Made by a program: the position numbers and the translations under genes. Source: Legionellales bacterium (GTDB lineage: Bacteria; Pseudomonadota; Gammaproteobacteria; Eutrophobiales; Eutrophobiaceae). Taken from it: a stretch of 32,956 nucleotides of DNA. Where the stretch lies: contig NZJM01000043.1 of NCBI GenBank assembly GCA_002692205.1, positions 1 to 32,956 of the forward strand. Direction: 5' to 3'. Each line of letters opens with the position of its first letter. Positions within the stretch are counted from its first letter, which is position 1. Of the stretch, positions 16,647-25,117 are shown one piece after another. The notes below the pieces were generated by a model, which saw nothing but the letters and a program-made list of their open reading frames with translations, was not told the origin of the DNA and did not search any database.

Positions 16647-18188
16647 ATGAATAAGATAAGAAATTTATGCATTATTCTCGGAGACCAGCTTACTCACGAC
16701 AGTCTTATTTGGGATAACTTTGATCTAAATAAAGATAAAATCTGGATGGCAGAGGTTGTATCTGAGTCGATTAACCCTCTGTCAAGTAAGCAACGAACAA
16801 CAGTATTTTTTTCTGCTATGCGTCATTTTGCTGAAGAATTAAGACGAAAAAAAATAAAGGTTATATATACTGAAATTAATGAGCATATTAGTACTTTTGA
16901 AGAGGCGCTAAAAAAAACTATAGATAACAGTAGTATTGGTTGTTTTCGATGCGTGATTCCTGGTGATTATAGAGTTTATACTTTACTGAGTGATTTTTTT
17001 AAAGAAAATACTAAAAATATAGAATGGCTTGAAGACACGCACTTTATTTCTAAAGAAAATGAATTTAACGAGTGGATTAAAAAATACAAAAAACCAAGGA
17101 TGGAGTATTGGTATCGTTATATAAGAAAATCGAGAAAAGTTTTATTGGAGGATGATGGAAAACCCGTAGGTGGAAAGTGGAACTTTGATCATTCAAATAG
17201 AAAATCTTTTTCTAAGACTGGACCCGAAGAAATTCAAAAGCCAATAAGATTTAAACCAGATAAAATTACAAAAAAGGTAATATTAGACATAGAGCTACAT
17301 TTACCCAATCTGCCAGGAAAGGTGTCAAAATTTGATTGGGCTGTTACTAGAACACAAGCATTAAAGGTCTTAGATGATTTTATTAAGTTTCGTCTCATAA
17401 GATATGGAGATTATCAAGATGCAATGTGGTCAAAAGAACCATGGTTGTATCATTCGCTGATTTCATCATGCTTAAATCTTAAATTACTAAATCCAAATGA
17501 GGTTATTAAAAAAATAGAGCACGCATATTATGATGATAAAGTTCCTCTTAATGCTGCTGAAGGTTTTATTAGGCAGATTATTGGATGGCGAGAATATATT
17601 CATGGGCTTTATTGGTATTATTCAAAAATATGGACGTCAACTAATAGCCTTAATGCGGAACGCGTACTACCGAATTTTTATTGGACAGGGAAAACAAAAA
17701 TGAGGTGTCTTAATGAGTCAATTAATCAAGTTGTTGAGTATGGTTATGGGCATCATATCCAAAGGCTTATGGTCACAGGACTTTTTTCTTTACTTTACGG
17801 CGTGAAACCATCTGAGATTCATGCATGGTACTTGTCGATGTTTGTTGATGCGATTGCTTGGGTTGAAACCCCGAATACTATAGGAATGAGCCAATACGCG
17901 GATGGCGGCATCGTCGGCTCAAAACCATATATAGCAAGTGGTGGTTATATAAATCGTATGTCCAATTATTGCAAGAATTGTAATTATCAGGCAACAGAGG
18001 CATCAGGAGAGAATGCCTGTCCTTTTACAACGCTATATTGGTACTTCGTATACAAAAATAAAGATTTATTAAAAAAGAATCCACGATTAAGTATGCAAAT
18101 AAAAAACTGGGACAACAAAGAAAAGCAAGTACAAAAAGATATAATTAAACGTTCTAAAAAAATATTTGATAATATTGAGTTGTTTTAA
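16647..18188 (+). CDS. phrB: Iron-sulfur bacterial photolyase/cryptochrome (PhrB/CryB class)
   Basis: 513-residue flavoprotein of the FeS-BCP class (COG3046), which repairs (6-4) photoproducts with blue light and uses FAD, a lumazine antenna and a [4Fe-4S] cluster. The N-terminal alpha/beta domain starts LCIILGDQL; the C-terminal helical FAD domain has GFIRQIIGWREYIHG, YGHHIQRLMVTG (His369, His370) and WVETPNTIGMSQYADGG. All four cluster cysteines are present: C354, C442, C445 and C458, matching Agrobacterium PhrB C350, C438, C441 and C454 with a constant offset of 4. Members can be repair enzymes, regulators (Rhodobacter CryB) or both. Placed last in the lipid cluster; converges on the aldolase gene with 6 bases between the stops. 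Confidence 0.93.
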   Translation: MNKIRNLCIILGDQLTHDSLIWDNFDLNKDKIWMAEVVSESINPLSSKQRTTVFFSAMRHFAEELRRKKIKVIYTEINEHISTFEEALKKTIDNSSIGCFRCVIPGDYRVYTLLSDFFKENTKNIEWLEDTHFISKENEFNEWIKKYKKPRMEYWYRYIRKSRKVLLEDDGKPVGGKWNFDHSNRKSFSKTGPEEIQKPIRFKPDKITKKVILDIELHLPNLPGKVSKFDWAVTRTQALKVLDDFIKFRLIRYGDYQDAMWSKEPWLYHSLISSCLNLKLLNPNEVIKKIEHAYYDDKVPLNAAEGFIRQIIGWREYIHGLYWYYSKIWTSTNSLNAERVLPNFYWTGKTKMRCLNESINQVVEYGYGHHIQRLMVTGLFSLLYGVKPSEIHAWYLSMFVDAIAWVETPNTIGMSQYADGGIVGSKPYIASGGYINRMSNYCKNCNYQATEASGENACPFTTLYWYFVYKNKDLLKKNPRLSMQIKNWDNKEKQVQKDIIKRSKKIFDNIELF

Positions 18189-18194
18189 AAAAAA

Positions 18195-18956
18195 TTATTT
18201 TTCAGTTTTCATTTTTAAAAATGTTTCTTTTGCTGAATTAATAAGGAATAATGTATCTGTTCCGACTGTTAATAAATTAAACCCTCTCTCTTTATAAGGC
18301 AGAACAGCAGCTGAATCAACTCCAAAAATTCCCATACTTATGTTCGCTGATTGACATGAGTCAATTATTCTATTTATAGCTGACTGAACAATTGGATGAT
18401 CTATTTCCCCTGCTTTACCCAAACTAGCAGATAAGTCATAGGGCCCCACTAATATTGCATCCACACCCTTTACCGTTACTATTTTATCAATATTTTCAAC
18501 CGCTTCGGAACTTTCAGCCTGCAACACTATCGCCGTTTCATCGTTTGCGTTTTTTAAATAACGTTCAAAGTCAATTCCATATTTATGGGCACGTCCAATC
18601 CCAATCCCTCTTTTGCCAGCGGGAGAATATTTACAATTAGCTATAATTTTTTTTGCTTGCGTAGCATTATGAACTTGAGGAACAATTACACCAGCAGCCC
18701 CAATATCAAGCGCCTTTTTTAACCAAATCTCTTCACCAGAAGGAACGCGAATTAAACAAGGAGTTGGGTAGGCTGCTTGTAGCATTGACTGCGCTTGTTG
18801 AGGGTTGAATGCCCCGTGTTCAGTATCTATAAATAGCCAATCATAGCCAATACTTCCAAGTAATTCACAAATATCAGGTGCCGGTAAGCTAACTAACGTA
18901 CCTATTAATGTCTCGTTTAAACGTAATCGCTTAGCAAAATTTTTTCTTTCTCCCAT
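18195..18956 (-). CDS. HpcH/HpaI-family class II aldolase
   Basis: 254 residues from the ATG at 18956, chosen because GAGGG lies 8 bases upstream; the longer frame to 19046 would run back into actP with an atypical basic leader. The enzyme class cleaves 4-hydroxy-2-oxo acids (for example 2-keto-3-deoxy-L-rhamnonate) to pyruvate and an aldehyde using a divalent metal. Motifs seen: DWLFIDTEHGAF, CLIRVP, LDIGAAGVIVPQV, KRGIGIGRAHKYG, a QAE metal ligand and VDAILVGPYDLSASLG. It lies 25 bases behind actP and is probably the last gene of that operon, which hints at pyruvate or small-acid metabolism. The exact substrate cannot be assigned. Confidence 0.9.
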   Translation of the reverse strand: MGERKNFAKRLRLNETLIGTLVSLPAPDICELLGSIGYDWLFIDTEHGAFNPQQAQSMLQAAYPTPCLIRVPSGEEIWLKKALDIGAAGVIVPQVHNATQAKKIIANCKYSPAGKRGIGIGRAHKYGIDFERYLKNANDETAIVLQAESSEAVENIDKIVTVKGVDAILVGPYDLSASLGKAGEIDHPIVQSAINRIIDSCQSANISMGIFGVDSAAVLPYKERGFNLLTVGTDTLFLINSAKETFLKMKTEK

Positions 18957-18981
18957 CACTAACACCCTCAAAATAAATGTA

Positions 18982-20637
18982 TTAAATTTGGTGCTGAACT
19001 GCCCCCTCCGCACCAACTCCAGTTTGCGCACGAACAAACTGTCCATCGAAAGCCTCTATTTCTTTTTTTGCTCGTGTGCTTTTATCCAAGTAAGAAATTA
19101 TTATAATAGTAATGAATGCGATACTCATTGAGAATAATGCTGGGTATTTGTAAGGAAAAATTGCTTTTGTATTACCAAGAATATCAACCCATACAATGGG
19201 GCCCAATATTACGCAAAGCACGGCAGTTAGTAATCCTGCTGCACCACCGGCAAAAGCACCCCTAGTCGTAAGTCGAGACCAGTACATGGAAAAAAAGAGA
19301 ATCGGAAAATTAACACTTGCAGCAATAGCAAAAGCAAGACCAACCATGTAAGCCACATTTTGCTTTTCAAATAAAATACCTAGAAGAATAGCTATGACGC
19401 CTAATATAATAGTGCTGATTCGTGATACTACTACTTCTTTTCTTTCTTGAACCTCGCCACCACAAAAAAGACTAGCGTACAGATCATGAGAAATTGCCGA
19501 AGCACCAGCCAACGTTAATCCGGAAACTACTGCTAATATTGTTGCAAATGCAACTGCAGAGATAAATCCGAGAAATATATCACCTCCAACTGCTTTTGAA
19601 AGATGAACTGCAGCCATATTATTGCCACCTAAAATATTACCAAACTTATCTAAAAAGGCATCATTATTAGTAAGTAATACAATTGCACCAAAACCAATAA
19701 CAAATGTCAGAATATAAAAATAACCGATGAAGCTAGTTGCAAAGAAGACCGAATTTCTTGCTTCTTTAGCATTTCTTACTGTAAAAAATCTCATTAGAAT
19801 ATGAGGCAAACCTGCGGTGCCAAACATTAAGGCAAGTCCTAGCGAGATTGCTGAAACTGGATCGGAAATCAAGCCACCGGGTGCCATAATTGCCTCTCCT
19901 AGATGATGGCTTGATATAGCTTTTGTAAATAATAAATTAAATGAGAAATCAAATTTATTTAAAACAGCAAAAGCTAAAATAGTAGCCCCAAATAATAATA
20001 AAACAGCTTTGATTGTCTGAACCCAAGTAGTCGCAAGCATACCACCAAAAGTTACATAACAAATCATTAAGAACCCAACAATAAAAACAGCAACAGAATA
20101 TGGAAGTCCAAATAAAATTTGAATCAATTTTCCCGCCCCAACCATCTGAGCTATTAGATAAAGAATAACAACTGCAAGTGTCCCACACGCTGCTAAAGAG
20201 CGAATAGGTAACTCTTTTAATCGGAATGAAACTGCATCTGAAAAAGTATACTTACCAAGATTTCTTAAACGTTCAGCTAGTAGAAATAAGATTACTGGCC
20301 AACCAACTAAAAAACCAATTGAATAAATTAAACCGTCAAAACCACTTGCAAAAACTAAACCAGAAATACCCAAAAATGATGCTGCCGACATGTAATCACC
20401 AGCAATAGCAAGACCATTTTGAAAACCGCTAATGCTACCTCCTGCTGTATAAAAATCACTTGCAGAACGTGTTTTTTTTGCAGCCCAGTAGGTAATTCCT
20501 AAGGTTATTGATACAAAAATAATAAACATAATTACGGCAGGGATATTTATATTAGTTAAACCCATGGTTTGACTATCAATAGCATAAACATTGGATACAT
20601 CAAGCATGAAAAGTATTAATATAATAGAAAAATTCAT
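18982..20637 (-). CDS. actP: Cation/acetate symporter ActP
   Basis: 551-residue sodium:solute symporter (SSS family) for acetate and related short acids. After a cleavable-looking N-terminal segment (ending NVYA), as in E. coli ActP, come about 13 membrane helices. Family landmarks include [45 protein letters not shown] and [17 protein letters not shown]. The soluble tail carries the [16 protein letters not shown] motif found in ActP proteins. YjcH precedes it by 12 bases, the standard pairing. No Shine-Dalgarno is seen before the ATG, so coupling to yjcH is likely. Together with aceA elsewhere in the window it supports growth on acetate. Confidence 0.95.
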   Translation of the reverse strand: MNFSIILILFMLDVSNVYAIDSQTMGLTNINIPAVIMFIIFVSITLGITYWAAKKTRSASDFYTAGGSISGFQNGLAIAGDYMSAASFLGISGLVFASGFDGLIYSIGFLVGWPVILFLLAERLRNLGKYTFSDAVSFRLKELPIRSLAACGTLAVVILYLIAQMVGAGKLIQILFGLPYSVAVFIVGFLMICYVTFGGMLATTWVQTIKAVLLLFGATILAFAVLNKFDFSFNLLFTKAISSHHLGEAIMAPGGLISDPVSAISLGLALMFGTAGLPHILMRFFTVRNAKEARNSVFFATSFIGYFYILTFVIGFGAIVLLTNNDAFLDKFGNILGGNNMAAVHLSKAVGGDIFLGFISAVAFATILAVVSGLTLAGASAISHDLYASLFCGGEVQERKEVVVSRISTIILGVIAILLGILFEKQNVAYMVGLAFAIAASVNFPILFFSMYWSRLTTRGAFAGGAAGLLTAVLCVILGPIVWVDILGNTKAIFPYKYPALFSMSIAFITIIIISYLDKSTRAKKEIEAFDGQFVRAQTGVGAEGAVQHQI

Positions 20638-20649
20638 TTTAATAGGAGA

Positions 20650-20958
20650 TTATTTATTTATTATTTTTATAATTTTATCGTTGATTTTATCTAATTTTTT
20701 ATTAGCCAAATAGACATAAATACCGGTAAGAAAAATACTTAATAAAATAATGAAAAGACCAATAATAATTCCGAGTGTCGTTGCATTATCTGGAAAGACT
20801 GTCCGAGAAAATGTATTAGGGGAAAATGCAATGATCAATATAAATATAAAATAAAATAGAATTACTATCGATGTCAATATCCAGCTAATTTTTCTTCTCA
20901 ACTTTACAAGGTTTCTAAAATCTGGGTGATTTTTTATTCGTTCGTATACTTCCTGCAT
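20650..20958 (-). CDS. yjcH: DUF485 membrane protein YjcH
   Basis: 102 residues. N-terminal soluble stretch with the DUF485 signature ERIKNHPDFRNLVKLRRKISW, then two hydrophobic helices (about 26-47 and 64-88) and a short Lys/Asp-rich tail. The family is the constant partner of ActP transporters; a regulatory or assembly role is assumed, not shown. The usual family pattern between the helices is kept (TLGIIIGLFIILLS). It follows the small exported protein by 5 bases. Confidence 0.92.
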   Translation of the reverse strand: MQEVYERIKNHPDFRNLVKLRRKISWILTSIVILFYFIFILIIAFSPNTFSRTVFPDNATTLGIIIGLFIILLSIFLTGIYVYLANKKLDKINDKIIKIINK

Positions 20959-20963
20959 GATTT

Positions 20964-21281
20964 TTATTTCAGCTTCCTTAATCTTTTATTGCCATCTTTT
21001 TTACTTTTGTCTCCCGACAAAATCTTTTCGGTAAACCAATCTTTATTGCCATCATAATTTTTAGTATTATTATCTGCCTTAATTATGTTATTAATACATG
21101 ATTCCATTATTATTTTATCTAAGAATACATATTCCTCATCAGTTAAGATAGTTGCAGCGGCTGCATTTTTTATCACATCAACTTTATGTGTATTGCAATC
21201 ATTAGTCGTTATTACCGCATATGTATTTATGTACACAAGACTTAAAATATGTACTAGTAGGATATTTATTTTTTTTATCAT
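20964..21281 (-). CDS. Small exported protein of unknown function
   Basis: 105 residues, not recognised. A basic start and hydrophobic core ending NTYA form a likely signal peptide (about 1-22). The mature part has two Cys (about 29 and 62), a helical DEEYVFLDKIIMESC segment and a strongly basic end (GNKRLRKLK). Two cysteines could form a periplasmic disulfide. The start overlaps the end of the methyltransferase-like gene by 4 bases and yjcH follows after 5, so it is translationally coupled within the acetate operon. Codon use is as AT-rich as its neighbours. Confidence 0.7.
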   Translation of the reverse strand: MIKKINILLVHILSLVYINTYAVITTNDCNTHKVDVIKNAAAATILTDEEYVFLDKIIMESCINNIIKADNNTKNYDGNKDWFTEKILSGDKSKKDGNKRLRKLK

Positions 21282-22102
21282 AATTTAATAAATTTCAGAG
21301 TCATACGGTCACTCTCTCCGATACCGATATATTTTTCTTTATCAATTTCGCCAAGCCGAAGAGTCGGAGGTAATGTCCACACACCTTTTGGATGATTTTT
21401 GTTATCCTTTATATTTGCGTTAATTTCAGATTTTTCTATTAGTTCGAATCCAGCTTCTTCCGCAAGCTTAATTATAAATTTTTCTGGAACATAACCGTTT
21501 TTTGCACTTTTTTCTGGGGCATCATTTTTTTTGGCGCGGTGCTGAACGACTCCAAGAGTACCGCCTTTTTTTAATACTCGATGAAACGACTTATAGACAT
21601 CCTTAATATTGTCAAATCTTATCCAATTATGTGAGCTTCTGAAAGTTAGAACCATATCAATAGAATTAGAGTCAATAGCTTTTAGGTAATCATTATTTTC
21701 ATTGAAAACTATACGTTTTGTTTTTTCATAGATTTTTTTATTTTCGTCAAGATATTGCATAAGTCTTATGTGTGCTTTTTGGAGATAATCATTGGGATGA
21801 TTCTTTCCAAAACTAGCGATAGTTAATTGCCCGCTAGTTTTAAGTACAGGCGCAAGTATTTCAGTATACCAACCACGACCAGGCAATATTTCAAGTACTG
21901 ACATATTTAACTTAATACCAAAAAATAATAATGTTTCTTTTGGATGACGATAGATATCTCGTGCTTTATTTTCTTCTGTTCTATGTTCACCTTCTATAGC
22001 TTCATTAATTAATATCTCAGTACTATCATTCATTGCATAGCTATTTGTGTTTAATACTGGAATAGTGATGAGAGAAATAATTAGTATTCGTAATAAATTC
22101 AT
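21278..22102 (-). CDS. Exported class I methyltransferase-like protein (COG4798)
   Basis: 274 residues. A clear signal peptide (1-23, ending NSYA) is followed by a Rossmann-type methyltransferase domain: VLEILPGRGWYTEILAP near 69-85 stands for motif I, SIDMVLTFRSSHNW for motif IV and FHRVLKKGGTLGVVQHR for the post-IV region. COG4798 proteins share this odd combination of an export signal and a SAM-binding fold. As SAM is not known in the periplasm, it may bind another ligand, have lost catalysis, or the N-terminal segment may be an uncleaved anchor facing the cytosol. Motif I lacks the standard GxGxG. AGGA lies upstream of the ATG. First gene of the run ending at the aldolase. Confidence 0.8.
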   Translation of the reverse strand: MNLLRILIISLITIPVLNTNSYAMNDSTEILINEAIEGEHRTEENKARDIYRHPKETLLFFGIKLNMSVLEILPGRGWYTEILAPVLKTSGQLTIASFGKNHPNDYLQKAHIRLMQYLDENKKIYEKTKRIVFNENNDYLKAIDSNSIDMVLTFRSSHNWIRFDNIKDVYKSFHRVLKKGGTLGVVQHRAKKNDAPEKSAKNGYVPEKFIIKLAEEAGFELIEKSEINANIKDNKNHPKGVWTLPPTLRLGEIDKEKYIGIGESDRMTLKFIKL

Positions 22103-22239
22103 TTATATTTTTCCTATTATTTTTAAAAGATTATTTTTAATTTTATTGTTTATCGTATACTAAATTTATGTTAATGGGTAAATTAATAAATTATACTATT
22201 TCAGAGCAATAGTTGAATCTACTTATTACGGAAATACTT

Positions 22240-22728
22240 GTGGATAAATCAGCAAAAATAGAAGTTCCTGTCAAAATGTTACTCAATCCAGTACATTTTT
22301 TCGCGCTTGGTTTTGGCAGTGGCCTGACCCCTAAAATTCCTGGCACAGCAGGAACTTTAGCAGGCGTCTTACTATTTATTCTCATGCCAGATATGAGTTG
22401 GATGACTTATCTTTTGATTATTGTTTGTGGTTTTTTGTTTGGGATTTTTTGTTGCGGATATACCGCCAAAATCCTGAATGCGCATGACCACCATTCCATA
22501 GTTTGCGATGAAATTATTGGTTTTTTAGTTACCATGTTTATGGTGCCTAAGGAGTGGATATGGATTTTGATTGGTTTTATTTTATTTAGAACTTTCGATA
22601 TTCTTAAACCCTGGCCAATTTCATTTATTGATCGCCGAATAGGGGGTGGTTTAGGTATTATGCTAGATGATGTTATTGCAGCATTATTTTCATTAGCTAT
22701 CATTCAAATAGTGATTTATTTTTTATAA
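22240..22728 (+). CDS. pgpA: Phosphatidylglycerophosphatase A
   Basis: Inner-membrane phosphatase that turns phosphatidylglycerophosphate into phosphatidylglycerol. 162 residues from the GTG at 22240, which has ACGGAAA 5-6 bases upstream; a TTG at 22213 would add nine residues and has a weaker site. Motifs: GSGLTPKIPGTAGTLAGV near the N-terminus, HHSIVCDEIIGF with the likely catalytic acidic pair, RTFDILKPWPI and GIMLDDVIAALF, all matching E. coli PgpA. Three or four membrane helices. It is not next to thiL, its frequent partner. A TATACT at 22192-22197 could be its -10 box. Confidence 0.93.
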   Translation: MDKSAKIEVPVKMLLNPVHFFALGFGSGLTPKIPGTAGTLAGVLLFILMPDMSWMTYLLIIVCGFLFGIFCCGYTAKILNAHDHHSIVCDEIIGFLVTMFMVPKEWIWILIGFILFRTFDILKPWPISFIDRRIGGGLGIMLDDVIAALFSLAIIQIVIYFL

Positions 22729-22762
22729 TAATTTTCCGGGCTGTTTATTTAACAAATAAAAA

Positions 22763-23371
22763 ATGCGAAATATTAAAATTATATTAATTTGCTTCTTTGC
22801 ATCATTAATTATTGCTTATCCTTGCGGTGCGGATGTCTATAGATACATAGATAAGCATGGTAGAGTAATTTTTACTGATAAGCCTGAACATAAGGGCTAC
22901 AAAAAATTAGTAAGGACTTGGAAAGGATGGGTGGAACAGAAAAAACCACAAAACTTCGATTGGGTGGGTCACCAAAAAAGATACGATACAACAATAAGAA
23001 GTATCGCAAAAACTTATAAATTACCCTACACATTACTACATGCAATAATAACAGTAGAGTCATGGTATAACCCAAATGCCATTTCTAAAGCTGGAGCAGT
23101 TGGGTTAATGCAATTAATGCCTGAGACCGCAAAACGTTATGGTGTTTTTAATCTAAAGGATGCAAAAGAAAATATAATCGGTGGCTCACGCTATTTAAGC
23201 GACTTATTAATAATGTTTGATAATGACATAAGGCTAGCATTGGCTGCTTATAATGCAGGGGAAAACGCCGTAAAAAAATATGAAAACAAGATACCTCCAT
23301 ACAAGGAGACTAGGGGTTACGTAAAAAAAGTTATGAAATATTATAAAAGATATCAGCGAACAATGAGCTAA
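22763..23371 (+). CDS. Periplasmic lytic transglycosylase with DUF4124 domain
   Basis: 202 residues. Signal peptide (about 1-23), then a DUF4124 module (DVYRYIDKHGRVIFTDKP), then an SLT domain like Slt70. The catalytic Glu is E99 in ITVESWYNP, followed by AISKAGAVGLMQLMPETAKRYG and LALAAYNAGENAV, the standard lysozyme-like motifs. It cleaves peptidoglycan glycan strands to 1,6-anhydro products. The small size and lack of a lipobox indicate a soluble periplasmic enzyme. It lies 34 bases behind pgpA. Its stop codon abuts the ilvD stop with no base between them and no terminator. Confidence 0.93.
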   Translation: MRNIKIILICFFASLIIAYPCGADVYRYIDKHGRVIFTDKPEHKGYKKLVRTWKGWVEQKKPQNFDWVGHQKRYDTTIRSIAKTYKLPYTLLHAIITVESWYNPNAISKAGAVGLMQLMPETAKRYGVFNLKDAKENIIGGSRYLSDLLIMFDNDIRLALAAYNAGENAVKKYENKIPPYKETRGYVKKVMKYYKRYQRTMS

Positions 23372-25051
23372 TTATTCATCTGTTACACAGCCTTCAGAGG
23401 CATTTTTAACATTTTTAATATATTTATAAAGTGTTCCTTTTTTAGCTTTATATGGTGGCATCCGCCAGTTTTCTTTTCTGCTAGCAATTTCTTCATCATT
23501 TAAATCAAATTCAATTTTATTTGCTTTAGCATTAATGGTTACCTTATCTCCATTTTTAATTATTGCAATTGGACCACCTTCTTGTGCTTCTGGAACAACA
23601 TGTCCAATAATGAATCCGTGAGAACCGCCGGAAAATCTACCATCAGTTATCATCGCTACATCGCTACCCAATCCTGCACCAATTATTGCAGATGTGGGTG
23701 TCAGCATCTCGGGCATACCTGGCCCACCCTTTGGGCCTTCGTATCTAATGATTATTACATCACCTTTTTTTATCTCATCATTCTCTAATGACGCTAACAT
23801 CGCTTCTTCTGAGTCATAAACTTTAGCAGGCCCTTCAAATACTTCGCCTTCTTTACCAGTAATTTTTGCAACTGAACCTCCTGGCGCTAAATTACCTTTT
23901 AGTATTCTTATGTGCCCACTTGTTTTTAGTGGATTTTTAAGCGGAAAAATTATTTTCTGCCCATCTGTTAATTTCTTAACATTCGTAAGATTTTCTTTAA
24001 TTGTTTTTCCTGTAACTGTAAGGCAGTCACCATTTAATAAATTATTATCTAGTAAGAATTTCATTACTGCCGGTGTACCACCAATTTTATGGAGATCTTC
24101 CATAACATATTTTCCACTAGGTTTTAAATCAGCTAAGTAGGGAATACGATTGCTTACCGACTGGAAGTCATCAATAGTTAGATTAACATCAACAGCACGA
24201 GCCATTGCTAGCAAATGTAGTACAGCATTTGTTGACCCTCCAAGAGCTGTAACTAATACCATTGCATTTTCGAATGCATCACGCGTCATAATATCCCTTG
24301 GTTTGATATCTTCTTTTAAAAGATATTTGATAGCTCTACCTGCAGCTAAGCATTCTTTTATTTTTTCTGGATCAACAGCGGGAGTAGATGAGCTATATGG
24401 TAGAGACATACCCATTGCTTCTATAGCCGATGCCATAGTATTTGCTGTGTACATTCCGCCGCAAGCTCCAGCTCCAGGGCAGGATTTTTTTACAATTTCT
24501 TTTCTTTTATCATCATCTATATTTCCTGAAATGAACTCACCATAACTCTGAAAAGCTGAAATGATATCGATTTTATTATCATCGTAATAACCTGGTTTAA
24601 TAGTTCCACCATATATCATGAGAGATGGACGATTTAATCTTCCCATTGCAATCAAACAACCCGGCATATTTTTATCACACCCTGGTATGGATATATTTGC
24701 GTCGTACCATTGTGCAGACATTACAGTTTCGATTGAGTCAGCAATTAAATCACGTGATTGAAGGGAAAAACTCATCCCTTTCGTTCCCATTGAAATGCCA
24801 TCACTGACACCGATAGTATTAAATCTCATTCCAACAAGCCCAGTTTCAATAACACCTTCTTTAACTTTTTCTGCTAGATCAAGGAGATGCATATTACAAG
24901 TATTACCCTCATACCATATACTTGATATACCTACTTGAGCTTTAGACATATCTTTTTCTTCCATGCCTGTTCCGTAGAGCATGGCTTGTGAAGCACCCTG
25001 TGACTTTGGTTGAGTTATACGAGAACTGAATTTATTTAATTTCTTAATCAT
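23372..25051 (-). CDS. ilvD: Dihydroxy-acid dehydratase
   Basis: Cytosolic Fe-S enzyme of valine, leucine and isoleucine synthesis; dehydrates 2,3-dihydroxy-3-methyl acids to 2-oxo acids. 559 residues. Cluster cysteines lie in GNTCNMH (C52), [11 protein letters not shown] (C125) and [50 protein letters not shown] and [16 protein letters not shown] confirm the family, and the shorter length with C52 points to the form found in plants and many bacteria rather than the 616-residue E. coli type. TATAAA sits 2 bases before the ATG on the coding strand and there is no Shine-Dalgarno. Single gene, 66 bases after clpA. Confidence 0.95.
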   Translation of the reverse strand: MIKKLNKFSSRITQPKSQGASQAMLYGTGMEEKDMSKAQVGISSIWYEGNTCNMHLLDLAEKVKEGVIETGLVGMRFNTIGVSDGISMGTKGMSFSLQSRDLIADSIETVMSAQWYDANISIPGCDKNMPGCLIAMGRLNRPSLMIYGGTIKPGYYDDNKIDIISAFQSYGEFISGNIDDDKRKEIVKKSCPGAGACGGMYTANTMASAIEAMGMSLPYSSSTPAVDPEKIKECLAAGRAIKYLLKEDIKPRDIMTRDAFENAMVLVTALGGSTNAVLHLLAMARAVDVNLTIDDFQSVSNRIPYLADLKPSGKYVMEDLHKIGGTPAVMKFLLDNNLLNGDCLTVTGKTIKENLTNVKKLTDGQKIIFPLKNPLKTSGHIRILKGNLAPGGSVAKITGKEGEVFEGPAKVYDSEEAMLASLENDEIKKGDVIIIRYEGPKGGPGMPEMLTPTSAIIGAGLGSDVAMITDGRFSGGSHGFIIGHVVPEAQEGGPIAIIKNGDKVTINAKANKIEFDLNDEEIASRKENWRMPPYKAKKGTLYKYIKNVKNASEGCVTDE

Positions 25052-25117
25052 ATTTTATAATGAACTTGTTATGTTATTCAAAATAAGAGCTAAAGTTATC
25101 GAGCTGAGTTTTAATCA

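Noticed and set aside
18957-19046. 30-codon extension of the aldolase overlapping actP
   Set aside because: Basic sequence foreign to the family; the ATG at 18956 has a GAGGG ribosome-binding site.
25080-25117. Possible clpA terminator with AGCT repeats
   Set aside because: Only a 4-base self-complementary stem can form.
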